64,000 nt of DNA, taken from Acinetobacter sp. (GTDB taxonomy: Bacteria > Pseudomonadota > Gammaproteobacteria > Pseudomonadales > Moraxellaceae). The position numbers and the translations under genes were made by a program. The stretch covers positions 1 to 64,000 of the forward strand of contig JAITLL010000070.1 of assembly GCA_031277915.1 (NCBI GenBank), written 5' to 3'. The notes under the pieces were generated by a model. That model saw only the letters and a program-made list of their open reading frames with translations. It was not told where the DNA came from and searched no databases. This document shows positions 8,823 to 18,076 of the stretch, one piece after another; the stretch's first letter is position 1, and every line of letters begins with the position of its first letter.

Positions 8823-10778
8823 CTACTCTCCTCGAGCAAATAATTTATCTAGTTGTGATAAGGGAAACGCACGCCAAGTTGGACGGCCATGATTACATTG
8901 ACTCGCAAATTCAGTCTGCTCCATTTGACGCAATAAAGCATTCATCTCTGAAAGACTAAGTTGCCTATGCGCCCGTACAGCACCATGACAGGCCATTCCT
9001 GCTAATAACTCATCACGCTTTTGTAATAACCCTTGAGCTTCATCATTTGGGTCTAAATCATTTAAAAGCTCAGGAATAAGATTCTCAAAATCTGCTTTTT
9101 GCAAAATAGCTGGTACACCACGAACAATGACTTGTTCATCACCATATAAATCAATGTCTAACCCTAAACGCTCAAGCTGGGGTTTTAAATCCTCTACCCG
9201 AACAGCTTGCATACGATTAATTGAAATCACTTTAGGGATAAGTAACTGCTGAGATGTCCAAAACTCAGGTTTATCCCAAGCATTTTTCATTTGTTGCAGC
9301 AAAATACGTTCATGTGCTGCATGCATATCAACAATAATGAGGCCTTCTGTATTTTGCGCCAGAATATAAATTCCATGAAGCTGAGCAATAGCAATACCTA
9401 ATGGAAATTCATCAACTTTAGCGCCTAGCTCAATATTTTCATCAACTGAAAAATTGGCAGCAGGTTGGTCACGTAAAGGCGCTAAATAGGTCTTTAACGC
9501 ATTATTTAACTGAGCAGAACCGTTATATTTTGGTGTCTGATCTGCATAGTGAACAGCTTGCGGACGGCTGGCATTAAAATCAGTTAAAAGTTCAGTAGAG
9601 GGCTGATAATTATCTGGCTTATCTACTACCGTATCAGGAGCTTGTTCTGTACGATGCAATGAAAATTGTTCTTGATATTTAGGCTGAGGTTGTATCGAAG
9701 TATTCTGAGCTTCATCCACTTTCATGGCTTGTGCTAAATCTGCACTAGCCGTCTGAAATTGAGCCAGAGTTTCTTTTGCGTAATGTCTTACAAACTCATG
9801 TACCTCACGTTGATTTAAAAAGCGAATCTCATGTTTCGTTGGGTGAACATTAACATCAATATTTTCAGGATCAACTTCTAAGAAAAGCAAATAAGATGAA
9901 TGTTGATGACCATGTAAAATACCCTCATAGGCCATTCTCAAAGCATGTGAAATGGTTTTATCTTTCACAATTCGGCCATTTACATACACGTATTGTAAGT
10001 CTGCTTGGGCACGTGCATCTGAAGGATGCCCCAACCACCCTGACAAACGCATGCTAATACTTTCTGCATCTATCCAGTAGGCATTTTGAACAAACTGTTG
10101 GCCTAATAATTGCTGTACACGCTGAAATCTCAATTCACCACTATCTGCTATCGGCAAATTAATTCGAATATTGTCATTATGTTCAAGTACAAAACGTATA
10201 TCAAAATGCGTTAAAGCTAAACGACGTACAATTTCTTCAATATGCCCAAACTCAGTTGTTGGTTTCTTTAAAAATTTACGGCGTGCAGGAACATTAAAAA
10301 ACAAGTCCTGAACTCGAATATGTGTCCCTTTTTGTGCAGCCACAGCTTGTACTTGTTGATGGTCAAAGGCAGTACCATTTACCTCAACCTGATGACCAAT
10401 TCCGCTTTCATCTTGGCTACTGGTTAAAGTCAATCGTGAAACCGCAGCAATAGAAGCAAGTGCTTCACCACGGAAACCAAGACTTACAATTGCATGTAAA
10501 TCTTCTGCTGTTTTAATTTTACTGGTTGCATGGCGCATGACAGCTAATGACAAATCATCCGGATGAATCCCATACCCATTGTCAATAATCTCTATTAAAG
10601 TCGAACCGCCTTGTGCAATCCGCACTATGAGCTCGGTTGCACCTGCATCAATTGAATTTTCTAATAATTCTTTCACAACTGATGAAGGGCGTTCAATCAC
10701 CTCACCGGCAGCAATTTGGTTGGCTAACGCGGCGTCTAATGTATGAATACGACGTTGTGTTAGCTTTTCATCAGTCAT
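8823..10778 (-). CDS. mutL: DNA mismatch repair protein MutL
   Basis: MutL couples mismatch recognition by MutS to strand removal. The 651-residue protein has the GHKL ATPase motifs at its N-terminus (IAAGEVIERPSSVVKELLEN, DNGYGI, GFRGEALASI). A variable linker covers residues about 340-440, and the C-terminal dimerisation domain ends with the QCNHGRPTW region. No DQHA-type endonuclease motif is seen; the equivalent spot reads DMHAAHERI, as in non-nicking MutL of gammaproteobacteria. It overlaps tsaE by 8 bp. Confidence 0.97.
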   Translation of the reverse strand: MTDEKLTQRRIHTLDAALANQIAAGEVIERPSSVVKELLENSIDAGATELIVRIAQGGSTLIEIIDNGYGIHPDDLSLAVMRHATSKIKTAEDLHAIVSLGFRGEALASIAAVSRLTLTSSQDESGIGHQVEVNGTAFDHQQVQAVAAQKGTHIRVQDLFFNVPARRKFLKKPTTEFGHIEEIVRRLALTHFDIRFVLEHNDNIRINLPIADSGELRFQRVQQLLGQQFVQNAYWIDAESISMRLSGWLGHPSDARAQADLQYVYVNGRIVKDKTISHALRMAYEGILHGHQHSSYLLFLEVDPENIDVNVHPTKHEIRFLNQREVHEFVRHYAKETLAQFQTASADLAQAMKVDEAQNTSIQPQPKYQEQFSLHRTEQAPDTVVDKPDNYQPSTELLTDFNASRPQAVHYADQTPKYNGSAQLNNALKTYLAPLRDQPAANFSVDENIELGAKVDEFPLGIAIAQLHGIYILAQNTEGLIIVDMHAAHERILLQQMKNAWDKPEFWTSQQLLIPKVISINRMQAVRVEDLKPQLERLGLDIDLYGDEQVIVRGVPAILQKADFENLIPELLNDLDPNDEAQGLLQKRDELLAGMACHGAVRAHRQLSLSEMNALLRQMEQTEFASQCNHGRPTWRAFPLSQLDKLFARGE

Positions 10779-11244
10779 GGAGCTTTTCCTGCAAAGTTTG
10801 ATACAAATGCTCTGTTGGCAAAGTTAAGGTCACAAAACGATTGAGTTCATCATCTGATTTTTGAATATCAATAATAATATCCGCCTCTGGGATTTCATCT
10901 CCACCTTTCGATGGCCACTCAAATAAAAATAGTGCATCCTGAATATCTAAATAATCACGGATACCCATTAACTCAAGTTCATACGGGTCATTGAGACGAT
11001 ATAAGTCAAAATGAAAAATTTCTTTATTATTGATTTTATATGGTTCAACTAATGTATAAGTCGGACTTTTAACCGAGCCTTTATGCCCCAACGCCTGCAA
11101 AAAATAACGGGTCAATGTCGTTTTACCAGCACCCAAATCGCCAATCAGATAAATCACTCCAGCCTGAACATGCTGCGCCAATGCCTGAGCTAAACGCTGG
11201 GTATCTTCTTCATGATTTAAGACCATTTTCAATGAATACGACAT
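10771..11244 (-). CDS. tsaE: tRNA threonylcarbamoyladenosine biosynthesis ATPase
   Basis: TsaE is the ATPase partner of TsaB and TsaD in making t6A37 on tRNAs that read ANN codons. The Walker A motif GDLGAGKTTLTR, the SPTYTLVEPY segment and the HFDLYRL motif are all present. The length of about 157 residues is normal. The start is uncertain: frames extend to a TTG at 11265 and there are ATG codons at 11253, 11244 and 11226, none with a strong ribosome-binding site. I chose 11244. It is the first gene of the tsaE-mutL-miaA-hfq unit; amiB, which lies between tsaE and mutL in E. coli, is absent. Confidence 0.94.
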   Translation of the reverse strand: MSYSLKMVLNHEEDTQRLAQALAQHVQAGVIYLIGDLGAGKTTLTRYFLQALGHKGSVKSPTYTLVEPYKINNKEIFHFDLYRLNDPYELELMGIRDYLDIQDALFLFEWPSKGGDEIPEADIIIDIQKSDDELNRFVTLTLPTEHLYQTLQEKLHD

Positions 11245-11363
11245 AACACACATAACATGATTCAAAATAATCGATATGATACCATTGCCCTGCTTTAAAG
11301 CCTACTTAAGTCCTTAACGTTGGCTTTTTTTACAACACATTTATTAAATATTGACACACTTTT

Positions 11364-12272
11364 ATGTCTAGTCCGATTGAATTTTTCCCACCTATGCTTG
11401 ATGGCGTAAGCGCAAGCCAAGTCTATATTCCGACTCAAACAAATGCTCAGACCATCTATCAATTTCTTTGCGAAAATTTTCCTCATATAAAAACAGTTGA
11501 GTGGGAACAACGTTTTCAAGATGGACTTATTTACGCGGCAAATGGAGAAAAATTAACATTAGACAGCCCTTATATAGCAAACACTCATATTTTTTATTAT
11601 CGCTTTCTTGCTTATGAAGCCCATGTTCCCTTTGAACATCAAATTTTGTTTGAAAATGATGACTTGCTTGTTGTAGATAAACCTCATTTTTTGACCATTA
11701 GCCCAACAGGACAATATGTACAAGAAACGCTACTAGTCAGATTAAAAAAACAAACAGACAATGAGTTTTTAACCCCAATCCATCGATTAGACCGTGAAAC
11801 TGCGGGAATAGTTTTATTTTGCAAACGGCCACAGTCACGCGGGGTTTACCAACAGTTATTTGCAGATCGCCAAGTTCATAAAATTTATCATGCAATTGCA
11901 GTATATAAACCTGAATTAAAATTTCCTCAGACTTTAAAACTGTATTTAGATAAAGGTACACCCTTTTATACAATGCGCGTTATTGACCATACGAAAACTA
12001 ATACTGAAACAAAAATTGAGCTGATTGAACATAACCAATCTTGGGCTAAATATTGTTTAACCCCCACCACGGGAAAGCAACATCAACTGCGCGTCCATTT
12101 AAATCACTTGGGAATCCCGATTAAAAATGATCCGTTTTACCCAGTAGTGCAGCATAAAGCTGATGATGATTTTTCCAAACCATTACAGCTTTTAGCTAAA
12201 CAAATTTCTTTCATAGACCCACTAACAAAACAGGAAATGGTTTTCAATTCCCAGTTTGAATTGACACTGTAA
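11364..12272 (+). CDS. RluA-family pseudouridine synthase
   Basis: A 302-residue RNA pseudouridine synthase. The catalytic aspartate is in HRLDRETAGIVLF (about residues 137-149), and the family's late motif is TGKQHQLRVHLNHLG. There is no S4 domain before the catalytic domain; instead about 80 residues of unique N-terminal sequence are seen. This fits the RluA/TruC branch that modifies 23S rRNA or tRNA uridines. The exact target base cannot be assigned. It runs rightward, divergent from tsaE with about 120 bp between them. Confidence 0.88.
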   Translation: MSSPIEFFPPMLDGVSASQVYIPTQTNAQTIYQFLCENFPHIKTVEWEQRFQDGLIYAANGEKLTLDSPYIANTHIFYYRFLAYEAHVPFEHQILFENDDLLVVDKPHFLTISPTGQYVQETLLVRLKKQTDNEFLTPIHRLDRETAGIVLFCKRPQSRGVYQQLFADRQVHKIYHAIAVYKPELKFPQTLKLYLDKGTPFYTMRVIDHTKTNTETKIELIEHNQSWAKYCLTPTTGKQHQLRVHLNHLGIPIKNDPFYPVVQHKADDDFSKPLQLLAKQISFIDPLTKQEMVFNSQFELTL

Positions 12273-12383
12273 TCATATCGTAATGACAAAAAGATTATTT
12301 TTTATGCTGAAAGACATTGAAATTACATTCCGATAGTTTAAAATAAATGCCTAAAAATTAAAAATCATTTGGTTTTGTTATTC

Positions 12384-12692
12384 ATGCGAAAAACAGAAGT
12401 TTATCAGGTTCGACTTGACTCCCAAGAGAAAAAACAGGCTTTTGCTGTTTTTAAACAATTGGGGATTACCCCTGCCCAAGCAGTGCGACTGTTTTTCAAA
12501 CAAGTCGTCTTAACTAAATCTATTCCTTTTGCTATCGAAAATCAGAATATTAATATGGAACAATTATTAAAACTGAGAAAAGCGAAAGCATCTTCATTAA
12601 ATCAGAACCCTTCAACTTTAAATGAAGATGATGATCACGAAGATTTATTTGAAGAGCTAAATGCCTTATTAGGTGAAAGTGACAAAACTTAA
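12384..12692 (+). CDS. RelB/DinJ-like antitoxin, no partner toxin seen
   Basis: A 102-residue protein. Residues about 1-50 form a ribbon-helix-helix region of RelB/DinJ type (VYQVRLDSQEKKQAFAVFKQ, then LGITPAQAVRLFFKQV). The C-terminal half is acidic and polar (NEDDDHEDLFEEL), which in antitoxins is the part that wraps the toxin. DinJ-type antitoxins normally sit just before a YafQ or RelE toxin gene. Here the next gene is a GNAT acetyltransferase 96 bp away with its own ribosome-binding site. The ATG at 12384 is preferred over an upstream in-frame codon at 12369. It may be an orphan antitoxin or a free-standing regulator. Confidence 0.72.
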   Translation: MRKTEVYQVRLDSQEKKQAFAVFKQLGITPAQAVRLFFKQVVLTKSIPFAIENQNINMEQLLKLRKAKASSLNQNPSTLNEDDDHEDLFEELNALLGESDKT

Positions 12693-12788
12693 CGGTGTTG
12701 CATTTTTAAACAACTTTTAACGTCAATTGGCTTCTTTTTTAGTTATGCTCTCTTTGTAAAAATATAAAATAAATACAAGGAGCGCCTA

Positions 12789-13232
12789 ATGATTGTAAGA
12801 CGAGCGACCTATAAAGACTTAAACCAACTCGCTGTTTTATTTGACGAATATCGTCAATTTTATGGTGCATCTTCTAATCTTGAAGAATCACATCATTTTC
12901 TAAAACAACGTTTTGAAAATAAAGAAAGTGTATTTTTTATTCATATTAAAGATGAAAAAATCACTGGTTTCGTACTTCTTTATTTAGGTTTTTCTTCAGT
13001 TGCTTGCTCAACTTACTATATCCTAGATGATGTATATGTCACTCCAATGTTCCGCCGACAGGGTTCAGCCAAACAGCTTATTGATACTGCAATCTTATTT
13101 GCAAAACAAGAAAATGCTTTACGGATTAGCTTAGAGACTCAAACGAACAATCATGAATCTCACCGTCTCTATGAACAAATGGGATTTATCCGAGACAGTG
13201 AATTTCAAACTTTTCATTGTTTTCTTAAGTAA
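12789..13232 (+). CDS. GNAT family N-acetyltransferase
   Basis: A 147-residue single GNAT domain. The acetyl-CoA-binding motif A is VYVTPMFRRQGSAKQLI (about residues 81-97), and motif B is around NNHESHRLYEQMGF. The family transfers acetyl groups from acetyl-CoA to amines; the substrate is not evident. AAGGAG lies just before the ATG. Its end overlaps the end of the convergent rsuA-like gene by 8 bp. It resembles common small-molecule GNATs more than TacT toxins, though this is only a judgement from sequence look. Confidence 0.85.
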   Translation: MIVRRATYKDLNQLAVLFDEYRQFYGASSNLEESHHFLKQRFENKESVFFIHIKDEKITGFVLLYLGFSSVACSTYYILDDVYVTPMFRRQGSAKQLIDTAILFAKQENALRISLETQTNNHESHRLYEQMGFIRDSEFQTFHCFLK

Positions 13233-13929
13233 TATTTTGGGCAAGCTGTTTTTGTTGTTCAGATAAATATACCCAGTCCCCTTCCTCAATGTCAGGTAAA
13301 ACCAATTGGCCTATTTGATGGCGATGTAGTCTTTCGACTTTATTACCCACGGCTGCAATCATTCTTTTTACTTGATGATAAACACCTTGATGGATGGTCA
13401 TCGTTAATTGGTGAGCATCAAGCATCGCAACTTCTGTAGCTGCAAATATACCTTTTTCTTGGTGCAAATTAACGCCTTGAGTAAGCATTTCAATTTGCTC
13501 AGGTGTCACTGGATCTATAGTCGTAACGTGATAAACCTTTGGAACATGTTTACGAGGATGAGTTAAGGCTTGCAGATATTTGCCATCATCGGTGAGTAAA
13601 AGTAATCCTGTTGTATCTTGGTCTAGACGTCCAACAGCTTGTACACCACGCTGAATCATAGTTTCTGGTAGTAAACTAAAAACACTTTGATGATGCTGAG
13701 GATGGTGTGAACATTCAAAACCTTGCGGCTTTTTTAAAGCAATATAAATTTTTTCTCGATATTGATAAGTTTCTGCAAATACAGAAAATTCAAAATTTTC
13801 TGGAGAGAATTGCTTTTTGAGATCACTCGCAACCTCTCCATCAATACTTACAGAACCATTTTTTATTAACTGCTGGCAATATTTACGTGAACCGAACCCT
13901 TGTGATTGCAAAATTTTTTCCAGCAGCAT
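13225..13929 (-). CDS. rsuA: RsuA-family ribosomal small-subunit pseudouridine synthase
   Basis: A 234-residue synthase with an N-terminal S4 RNA-binding domain (LLEKILQSQGFGSRKYCQQLI) and the catalytic motif GRLDQDTTGLLLLTDDG at about residues 96-112. The late motif YHQVKRMIAAVGNKV is also typical. This is the architecture of RsuA, which makes pseudouridine 516 in 16S rRNA; the RluB/E/F branch is the alternative. The gene is convergent with the GNAT gene and overlaps it by 8 bp. Confidence 0.88.
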   Translation of the reverse strand: MLLEKILQSQGFGSRKYCQQLIKNGSVSIDGEVASDLKKQFSPENFEFSVFAETYQYREKIYIALKKPQGFECSHHPQHHQSVFSLLPETMIQRGVQAVGRLDQDTTGLLLLTDDGKYLQALTHPRKHVPKVYHVTTIDPVTPEQIEMLTQGVNLHQEKGIFAATEVAMLDAHQLTMTIHQGVYHQVKRMIAAVGNKVERLHRHQIGQLVLPDIEEGDWVYLSEQQKQLAQNIT

Positions 13930-14011
13930 AAAACTTTCTCTTTAAAACGAAACCATTATTTTAACGCAGTTTCAGAGCTTTATTACCCTTTTTGCTTTAT
14001 CAACTTTGTAC

Positions 14012-14251
14012 TTAACTTTCATCATTTTGAAGTTGTTCTTCAATGACGCGATAAATTTTCTCGTTTTGTTCACTTTCAAATAACAATTCAGTCGTAGGCA
14101 AGATAATTTCATTATCCACAATAATATGTTCAATTCGCTGACTTAGCTTTAGAGGCTCATTTTCATGTTCAACTAAATTCTTCTTTAATTGAGCTTTCAC
14201 ATCATAAATTTTTTCGAACTGATCTTTAATTTTAATATCGACAATGTCCAT
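14012..14251 (-). CDS. Small acidic hypothetical protein
   Basis: A protein of about 79 residues that I do not recognise. It is rich in charged residues, predicted mostly helical in its first part (KIKDQFEKIYDVKAQLKKNL), with a short hydrophobic strand (IIVDNEIILP) in the middle, and ends acidic (EEQLQNDES). No signal peptide or membrane span. A frame begins at 14260, but AGGA lies 8 bases before the ATG at 14251, which is therefore preferred. It is a single leftward gene between rsuA and a DUF441 gene. Confidence 0.6.
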   Translation of the reverse strand: MDIVDIKIKDQFEKIYDVKAQLKKNLVEHENEPLKLSQRIEHIIVDNEIILPTTELLFESEQNEKIYRVIEEQLQNDES

Positions 14252-14439
14252 ATGAATCATCCTGCAATCATGACTAATGATTATTTTTATATCACAACAT
14301 TTAAAAAGAAGATTTTTTAACTTGTTAATTTATATAACATTGTTTCCAATCGTAATCAAAAAATAAAACTCTTTATGATTGAATGATATAGACTAAAAGT
14401 GTCATTACAATTTTATACTTTAATCTTTGCAGCTTTTAA

Positions 14440-14958
<519 letters not shown>

Positions 14959-15009
14959 AAAGGCACATCTAAGTACCTTTTAACCACTACTTAGGCTAAA
15001 TTATTGCTT

Positions 15010-15930
15010 TTAGCCTGAATAATAAGAATTTCGTTTTAAAGAAAACTTTTCTAATTGCTTTAAAAACCCCTCAAAGTAACTCTTCTCTTTTTCTTCAACT
15101 CTATAGCCTGCATATAATGTACGTCTTAAACCATTTTGAGAAACACAATCTAAACGGCGGCTAGTGACCCATCCCTTTTGCTCGTATTCATTCACGACCC
15201 AGTCTGGTAAAGCAGCAATACCTCGCCCACTCGCTACAAGTTGAATAAGCATTTGAGTCAAATCTGTTGTGCGAATTTGTTTAGGTTGAATATTTGCTGG
15301 TATAAACAGTTTCGACATGATGTCTAAACGGTGCTTATCAACTGGATAAGTAATTAATACTTCTTCTGCTAAGTCCTGAACTGTAATATTTTCAACGCGA
15401 ACCAAGCGGTGAGTATTTGATAAAACTAAACGCGATTCATATTCAAAAATTGGAAAATATTCAATTCCTTTTAATGCAATTGGGTCGGCTGTAATGAGTA
15501 AATCAAACTCACCATTTTGTAAAAGCTCATGCGGATTCGCTTCAAAACCTGAAGCAAAATCTAAGTCTACATCTGGGTATTGATGGCGGTATTGATTAAG
15601 CAAAGGCATTAACCAGTCGAAACAGCTATGACATTCAGAAGAAAAAATAATTCTGCCCGTCTGCCCATGCACAATACGAGTAATATCGCTCTGAGTAATC
15701 TGAATTTGGGGCAATACATCATCAGCTAACTTGAGTAAGCGCTGACCCACATTAGAAAAACTCACAGGCCGACTTCTACGGTTGACCACCTCTACTCCAT
15801 ACCAATGGTCTAATTCTTTTAGTTGGTGAGAAATAGCAGACGGCGTTAAACACAGATCATTAGCTGCGGCAACAAGTGAACCATGTTCACGTAAAGCAAC
15901 TAGAGTTTTAAGATGACGAATTTCTAACAT
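15010..15930 (-). CDS. metR: MetR-type LysR transcriptional regulator
   Basis: A 306-residue LysR-type regulator. The N-terminal winged helix (LKTLVALREHGSLVAAANDL, then PSAISHQLKELDHWYGVEV) is followed by the effector domain. Segments such as SECHSCFDWLMPLL, LVLSNTHRL and ALPDWVVNEYEQKGWV closely match E. coli MetR, the homocysteine-responsive activator of methionine synthase genes. No met gene lies beside it in this window, so it would act in trans. A frame begins at 15948, but the family starts with M-[IL]-E-[IV]-[KR]-HLKTL, which fits 15930. Confidence 0.85.
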   Translation of the reverse strand: MLEIRHLKTLVALREHGSLVAAANDLCLTPSAISHQLKELDHWYGVEVVNRRSRPVSFSNVGQRLLKLADDVLPQIQITQSDITRIVHGQTGRIIFSSECHSCFDWLMPLLNQYRHQYPDVDLDFASGFEANPHELLQNGEFDLLITADPIALKGIEYFPIFEYESRLVLSNTHRLVRVENITVQDLAEEVLITYPVDKHRLDIMSKLFIPANIQPKQIRTTDLTQMLIQLVASGRGIAALPDWVVNEYEQKGWVTSRRLDCVSQNGLRRTLYAGYRVEEKEKSYFEGFLKQLEKFSLKRNSYYSG

Positions 15931-16168
15931 GGGCAAAAGCCTGAACAAATAGATTTATCCATAAATTCTGAAACTTATCTCTTATTTGCGAATAAATAGA
16001 GTCAGTCTAGATAAATCTTCATTAATGAATAGTATTCATCTTATCACAATATTAATTAATATGTCTCAACTTGAATTTTACTTAATGACTTTTAAAGTAA
16101 ATGAATTTATTTTTTATTAAAGCAATGATTTCATTTAGAATAAAATTTCTTTTAGCTTATATAAAGAA

Positions 16169-16188
16169 AAAGGCCTAACGGCCCTTTT
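16169..16188 (-). terminator. Terminator after the 16.2 kb lipoprotein gene
   Basis: Read leftward, AAAAGGGCC-GTTA-GGCCTTTTT forms a short GC-cored stem with a T run. It begins a few bases after the lipoprotein stop. Confidence 0.75.
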
Positions 16189-16195
16189 CATATCA

Positions 16196-16624
16196 TCATT
16201 GTTCTTTTGCTTTCGGAAAGGCCTGTTCAAAATCAATAAGTTTAAAGCTTTTTACTAAATCATCTTGCCCATATATCACTTCATAAGAAGTTTCTTTCCC
16301 ACTAAAATATGCTTCAGTTGGTGTTCCAAATACTTCCCATAGTCCAAATGAAGCAACATCTGCTATACCATGTCCAAATGCACGACCTACTTTCGCCCAT
16401 TTTGTATAACCTTGCTGGAAAGTATAGATTTCGACTCTTGTACCATCCCGATATTCAGAAAGTACAGGTGCTCCAAGCTCAGCAATAACATAATTGCGAG
16501 AACTACCGGGATTTAAAACATTTAAATTTCTTTTACTTGGTTGATTACCTGCCATAAAGACTGAGCAACCAGACATAGATAACATAACCACCCCCATAAG
16601 GCAGGCAATACTGAATTTTCTCAC
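16196..16624 (-). CDS. Lipoprotein with a BamE/SmpA-like stretch
   Basis: A 142-residue predicted lipoprotein. A signal peptide ends in the lipobox MSGC with Cys20 as the lipidated residue. The segment around residues 37-70 (NPGSSRNYVIAELGAP, then a YRDG turn and EIYTFQQGY) resembles the SmpA/OmlA fold of BamE, where a small two-helix two-strand domain binds a partner. A later hydrophobic stretch (FGHGIADVASFGLWEVFG) is a glycine-rich motif seen in several cell-envelope lipoproteins. Exact function unknown. It is transcribed alone. Confidence 0.75.
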   Translation of the reverse strand: MRKFSIACLMGVVMLSMSGCSVFMAGNQPSKRNLNVLNPGSSRNYVIAELGAPVLSEYRDGTRVEIYTFQQGYTKWAKVGRAFGHGIADVASFGLWEVFGTPTEAYFSGKETSYEVIYGQDDLVKSFKLIDFEQAFPKAKEQ

Positions 16625-16849
16625 GATTTAGATTCTCTATTTTTAAAATATTTATACAACTTATTGTAATGCTTAAAGTATTACAGACTTATCATATACA
16701 ATTTTTTAAATAATTTCGATAAATTACTAAAAATAAAGATAAAAATGCTTTTGGCTGAGATATGCAAACATGCTCTCAATATTTGAGTTTTTTATTATTT
16801 TAATCTCTTTTCCCTTATACTTTCATTTTGGGTCTTCTTTTAACTTATT

Positions 16850-18049
16850 ATGGCTTCACCCCGATCCCCTCTCTCTACATCTCAACATTATTCTCTCTTT
16901 TTAGCAATTTTCTCACTCGCAGTAGGTGGTTTCTGCATTGGGACTACAGAATTTGTTGCAATGGGACTTATTCAGGAAATTGCGCACAACTTAAATATTA
17001 CAGTACCTGAAGCTGGTCATTTTATTAGTGCTTATGCATTAGGAGTAGTTATTGGGGCGCCAATTATTGCCATCCTTGGTGCAAAAGTGCCTAGAAAAAC
17101 ACTATTACTTGGTTTAATGCTTTTTTATGGTATTGCTAATGCTTGCACAGCTTTAGCACATACATCCGAAACTGTTTTAATTTCTCGTTTTATTGCAGGT
17201 TTACCTCATGGGGCATATTTTGGAGTGGGTGCTCTAGTCGCTGCTGAACTAGCTGGGCCTTCACGAAGAGCTTCTGCTGTTGCACAGATGATGATGGGCT
17301 TAACTGTTGCTACTGTTATTGGAGTACCTTTAGCGACATGGTTAGGTCAACATTTTGGTTGGAGAGCCGGTTTTGAATTTTCAGCAACCATTGCATTTCT
17401 TACTTTAATTGCAGTAGGTTGTTTTGTTCCAAATATTCCAGTTCAAGCCACCGCTAGTATAAAAACCGAATTAGCTGGCCTTAAAAATATAAACATGTGG
17501 TTAACCCTTGCAGTTGGTGCAATTGGCTTTGGAGGAATGTTCTCTGTATATAGCTATGTTTCACCAATTTTAACTGAATACACAAAAGTTAATATTGAAA
17601 TTGTACCTATTGCTTTAGCTCTATGGGGAGTTGGAATGGTGATTGGCGGTTTAGCAGCTGGTTGGCTTGCCGATAAAACTCTCAATAAAACCATTGTCGG
17701 TGTGCTCATTAGCTCAGCTATAGCTTTTGTTGTTGCAAGCTTCTTAATGAGTAATATTTATAGTGCAATCGCCTCTTTATTCTTAATCGGGCTTACTGTA
17801 ATGGGATTAGGTGGAGCCTTACAGACACGTCTAATGGATGTTGCCGGCGATGCCCAAACGCTAGCAGCTTCGCTTAATCACTCTGCATTTAATCTTGCGA
17901 ATGCATTAGGTGCATTTTTAGGGGGTTGGGTTCTGAGTCATCAAATGGGATGGATTGCACCGATCTGGGTAGGTTTTGTACTAAGCCTTAGCGGTCTTAT
18001 TATCTTACTGATTGCATTTGCTGTAGAAAAAGCAACTCAAAAAGCCTGA
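16850..18049 (+). CDS. MFS transporter, DHA1 (AraJ/YdhP-like) efflux type
   Basis: A 399-residue major facilitator superfamily protein with twelve predicted membrane helices. Early motifs IGTTEFVAMGLI and the motif A region GAKVPRKTLLLG, plus motif C (MMMGLTVATVIGVPLATWLGQ in overlapping form), mark the proton-driven drug:H+ antiporter-1 group with AraJ/YdhP/NepI-like members. Substrate unknown; efflux of small metabolites or drugs is inferred. TATACT at 16816-16821, 34 bp before the ATG, is a possible -10. The stop codon lies inside the stem of its terminator. Confidence 0.88.
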   Translation: MASPRSPLSTSQHYSLFLAIFSLAVGGFCIGTTEFVAMGLIQEIAHNLNITVPEAGHFISAYALGVVIGAPIIAILGAKVPRKTLLLGLMLFYGIANACTALAHTSETVLISRFIAGLPHGAYFGVGALVAAELAGPSRRASAVAQMMMGLTVATVIGVPLATWLGQHFGWRAGFEFSATIAFLTLIAVGCFVPNIPVQATASIKTELAGLKNINMWLTLAVGAIGFGGMFSVYSYVSPILTEYTKVNIEIVPIALALWGVGMVIGGLAAGWLADKTLNKTIVGVLISSAIAFVVASFLMSNIYSAIASLFLIGLTVMGLGGALQTRLMDVAGDAQTLAASLNHSAFNLANALGAFLGGWVLSHQMGWIAPIWVGFVLSLSGLIILLIAFAVEKATQKA

Positions 18050-18066
18050 TTCTCGTCAGGCTTTCT
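18042..18066 (+). terminator. Terminator of the MFS gene
   Basis: AAGCCTGA (18042-18049) pairs with TCAGGCTT (18056-18063) around a 6-base loop. The TGA stop codon is part of the left arm. Confidence 0.8.
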
Positions 18067-18076
18067 TACTGAAATA

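Noticed and set aside
12384-13232. Antitoxin plus GNAT as a TacA-TacT type toxin-antitoxin pair
   Set aside because: The gap of 96 bp, a separate ribosome-binding site, and a RelB/DinJ-type rather than DUF1778-type antitoxin argue against it. The GNAT looks like an ordinary small acetyltransferase.
14961-14983. Terminator between the DUF441 and metR genes
   Set aside because: Only a 6-bp AAAAGG/CCTTTT stem with a long loop is visible, which is weak.
15931-16168. MetR box upstream of the metR-like gene
   Set aside because: I looked for TGAA-N5-TTCA and did not find a convincing match.
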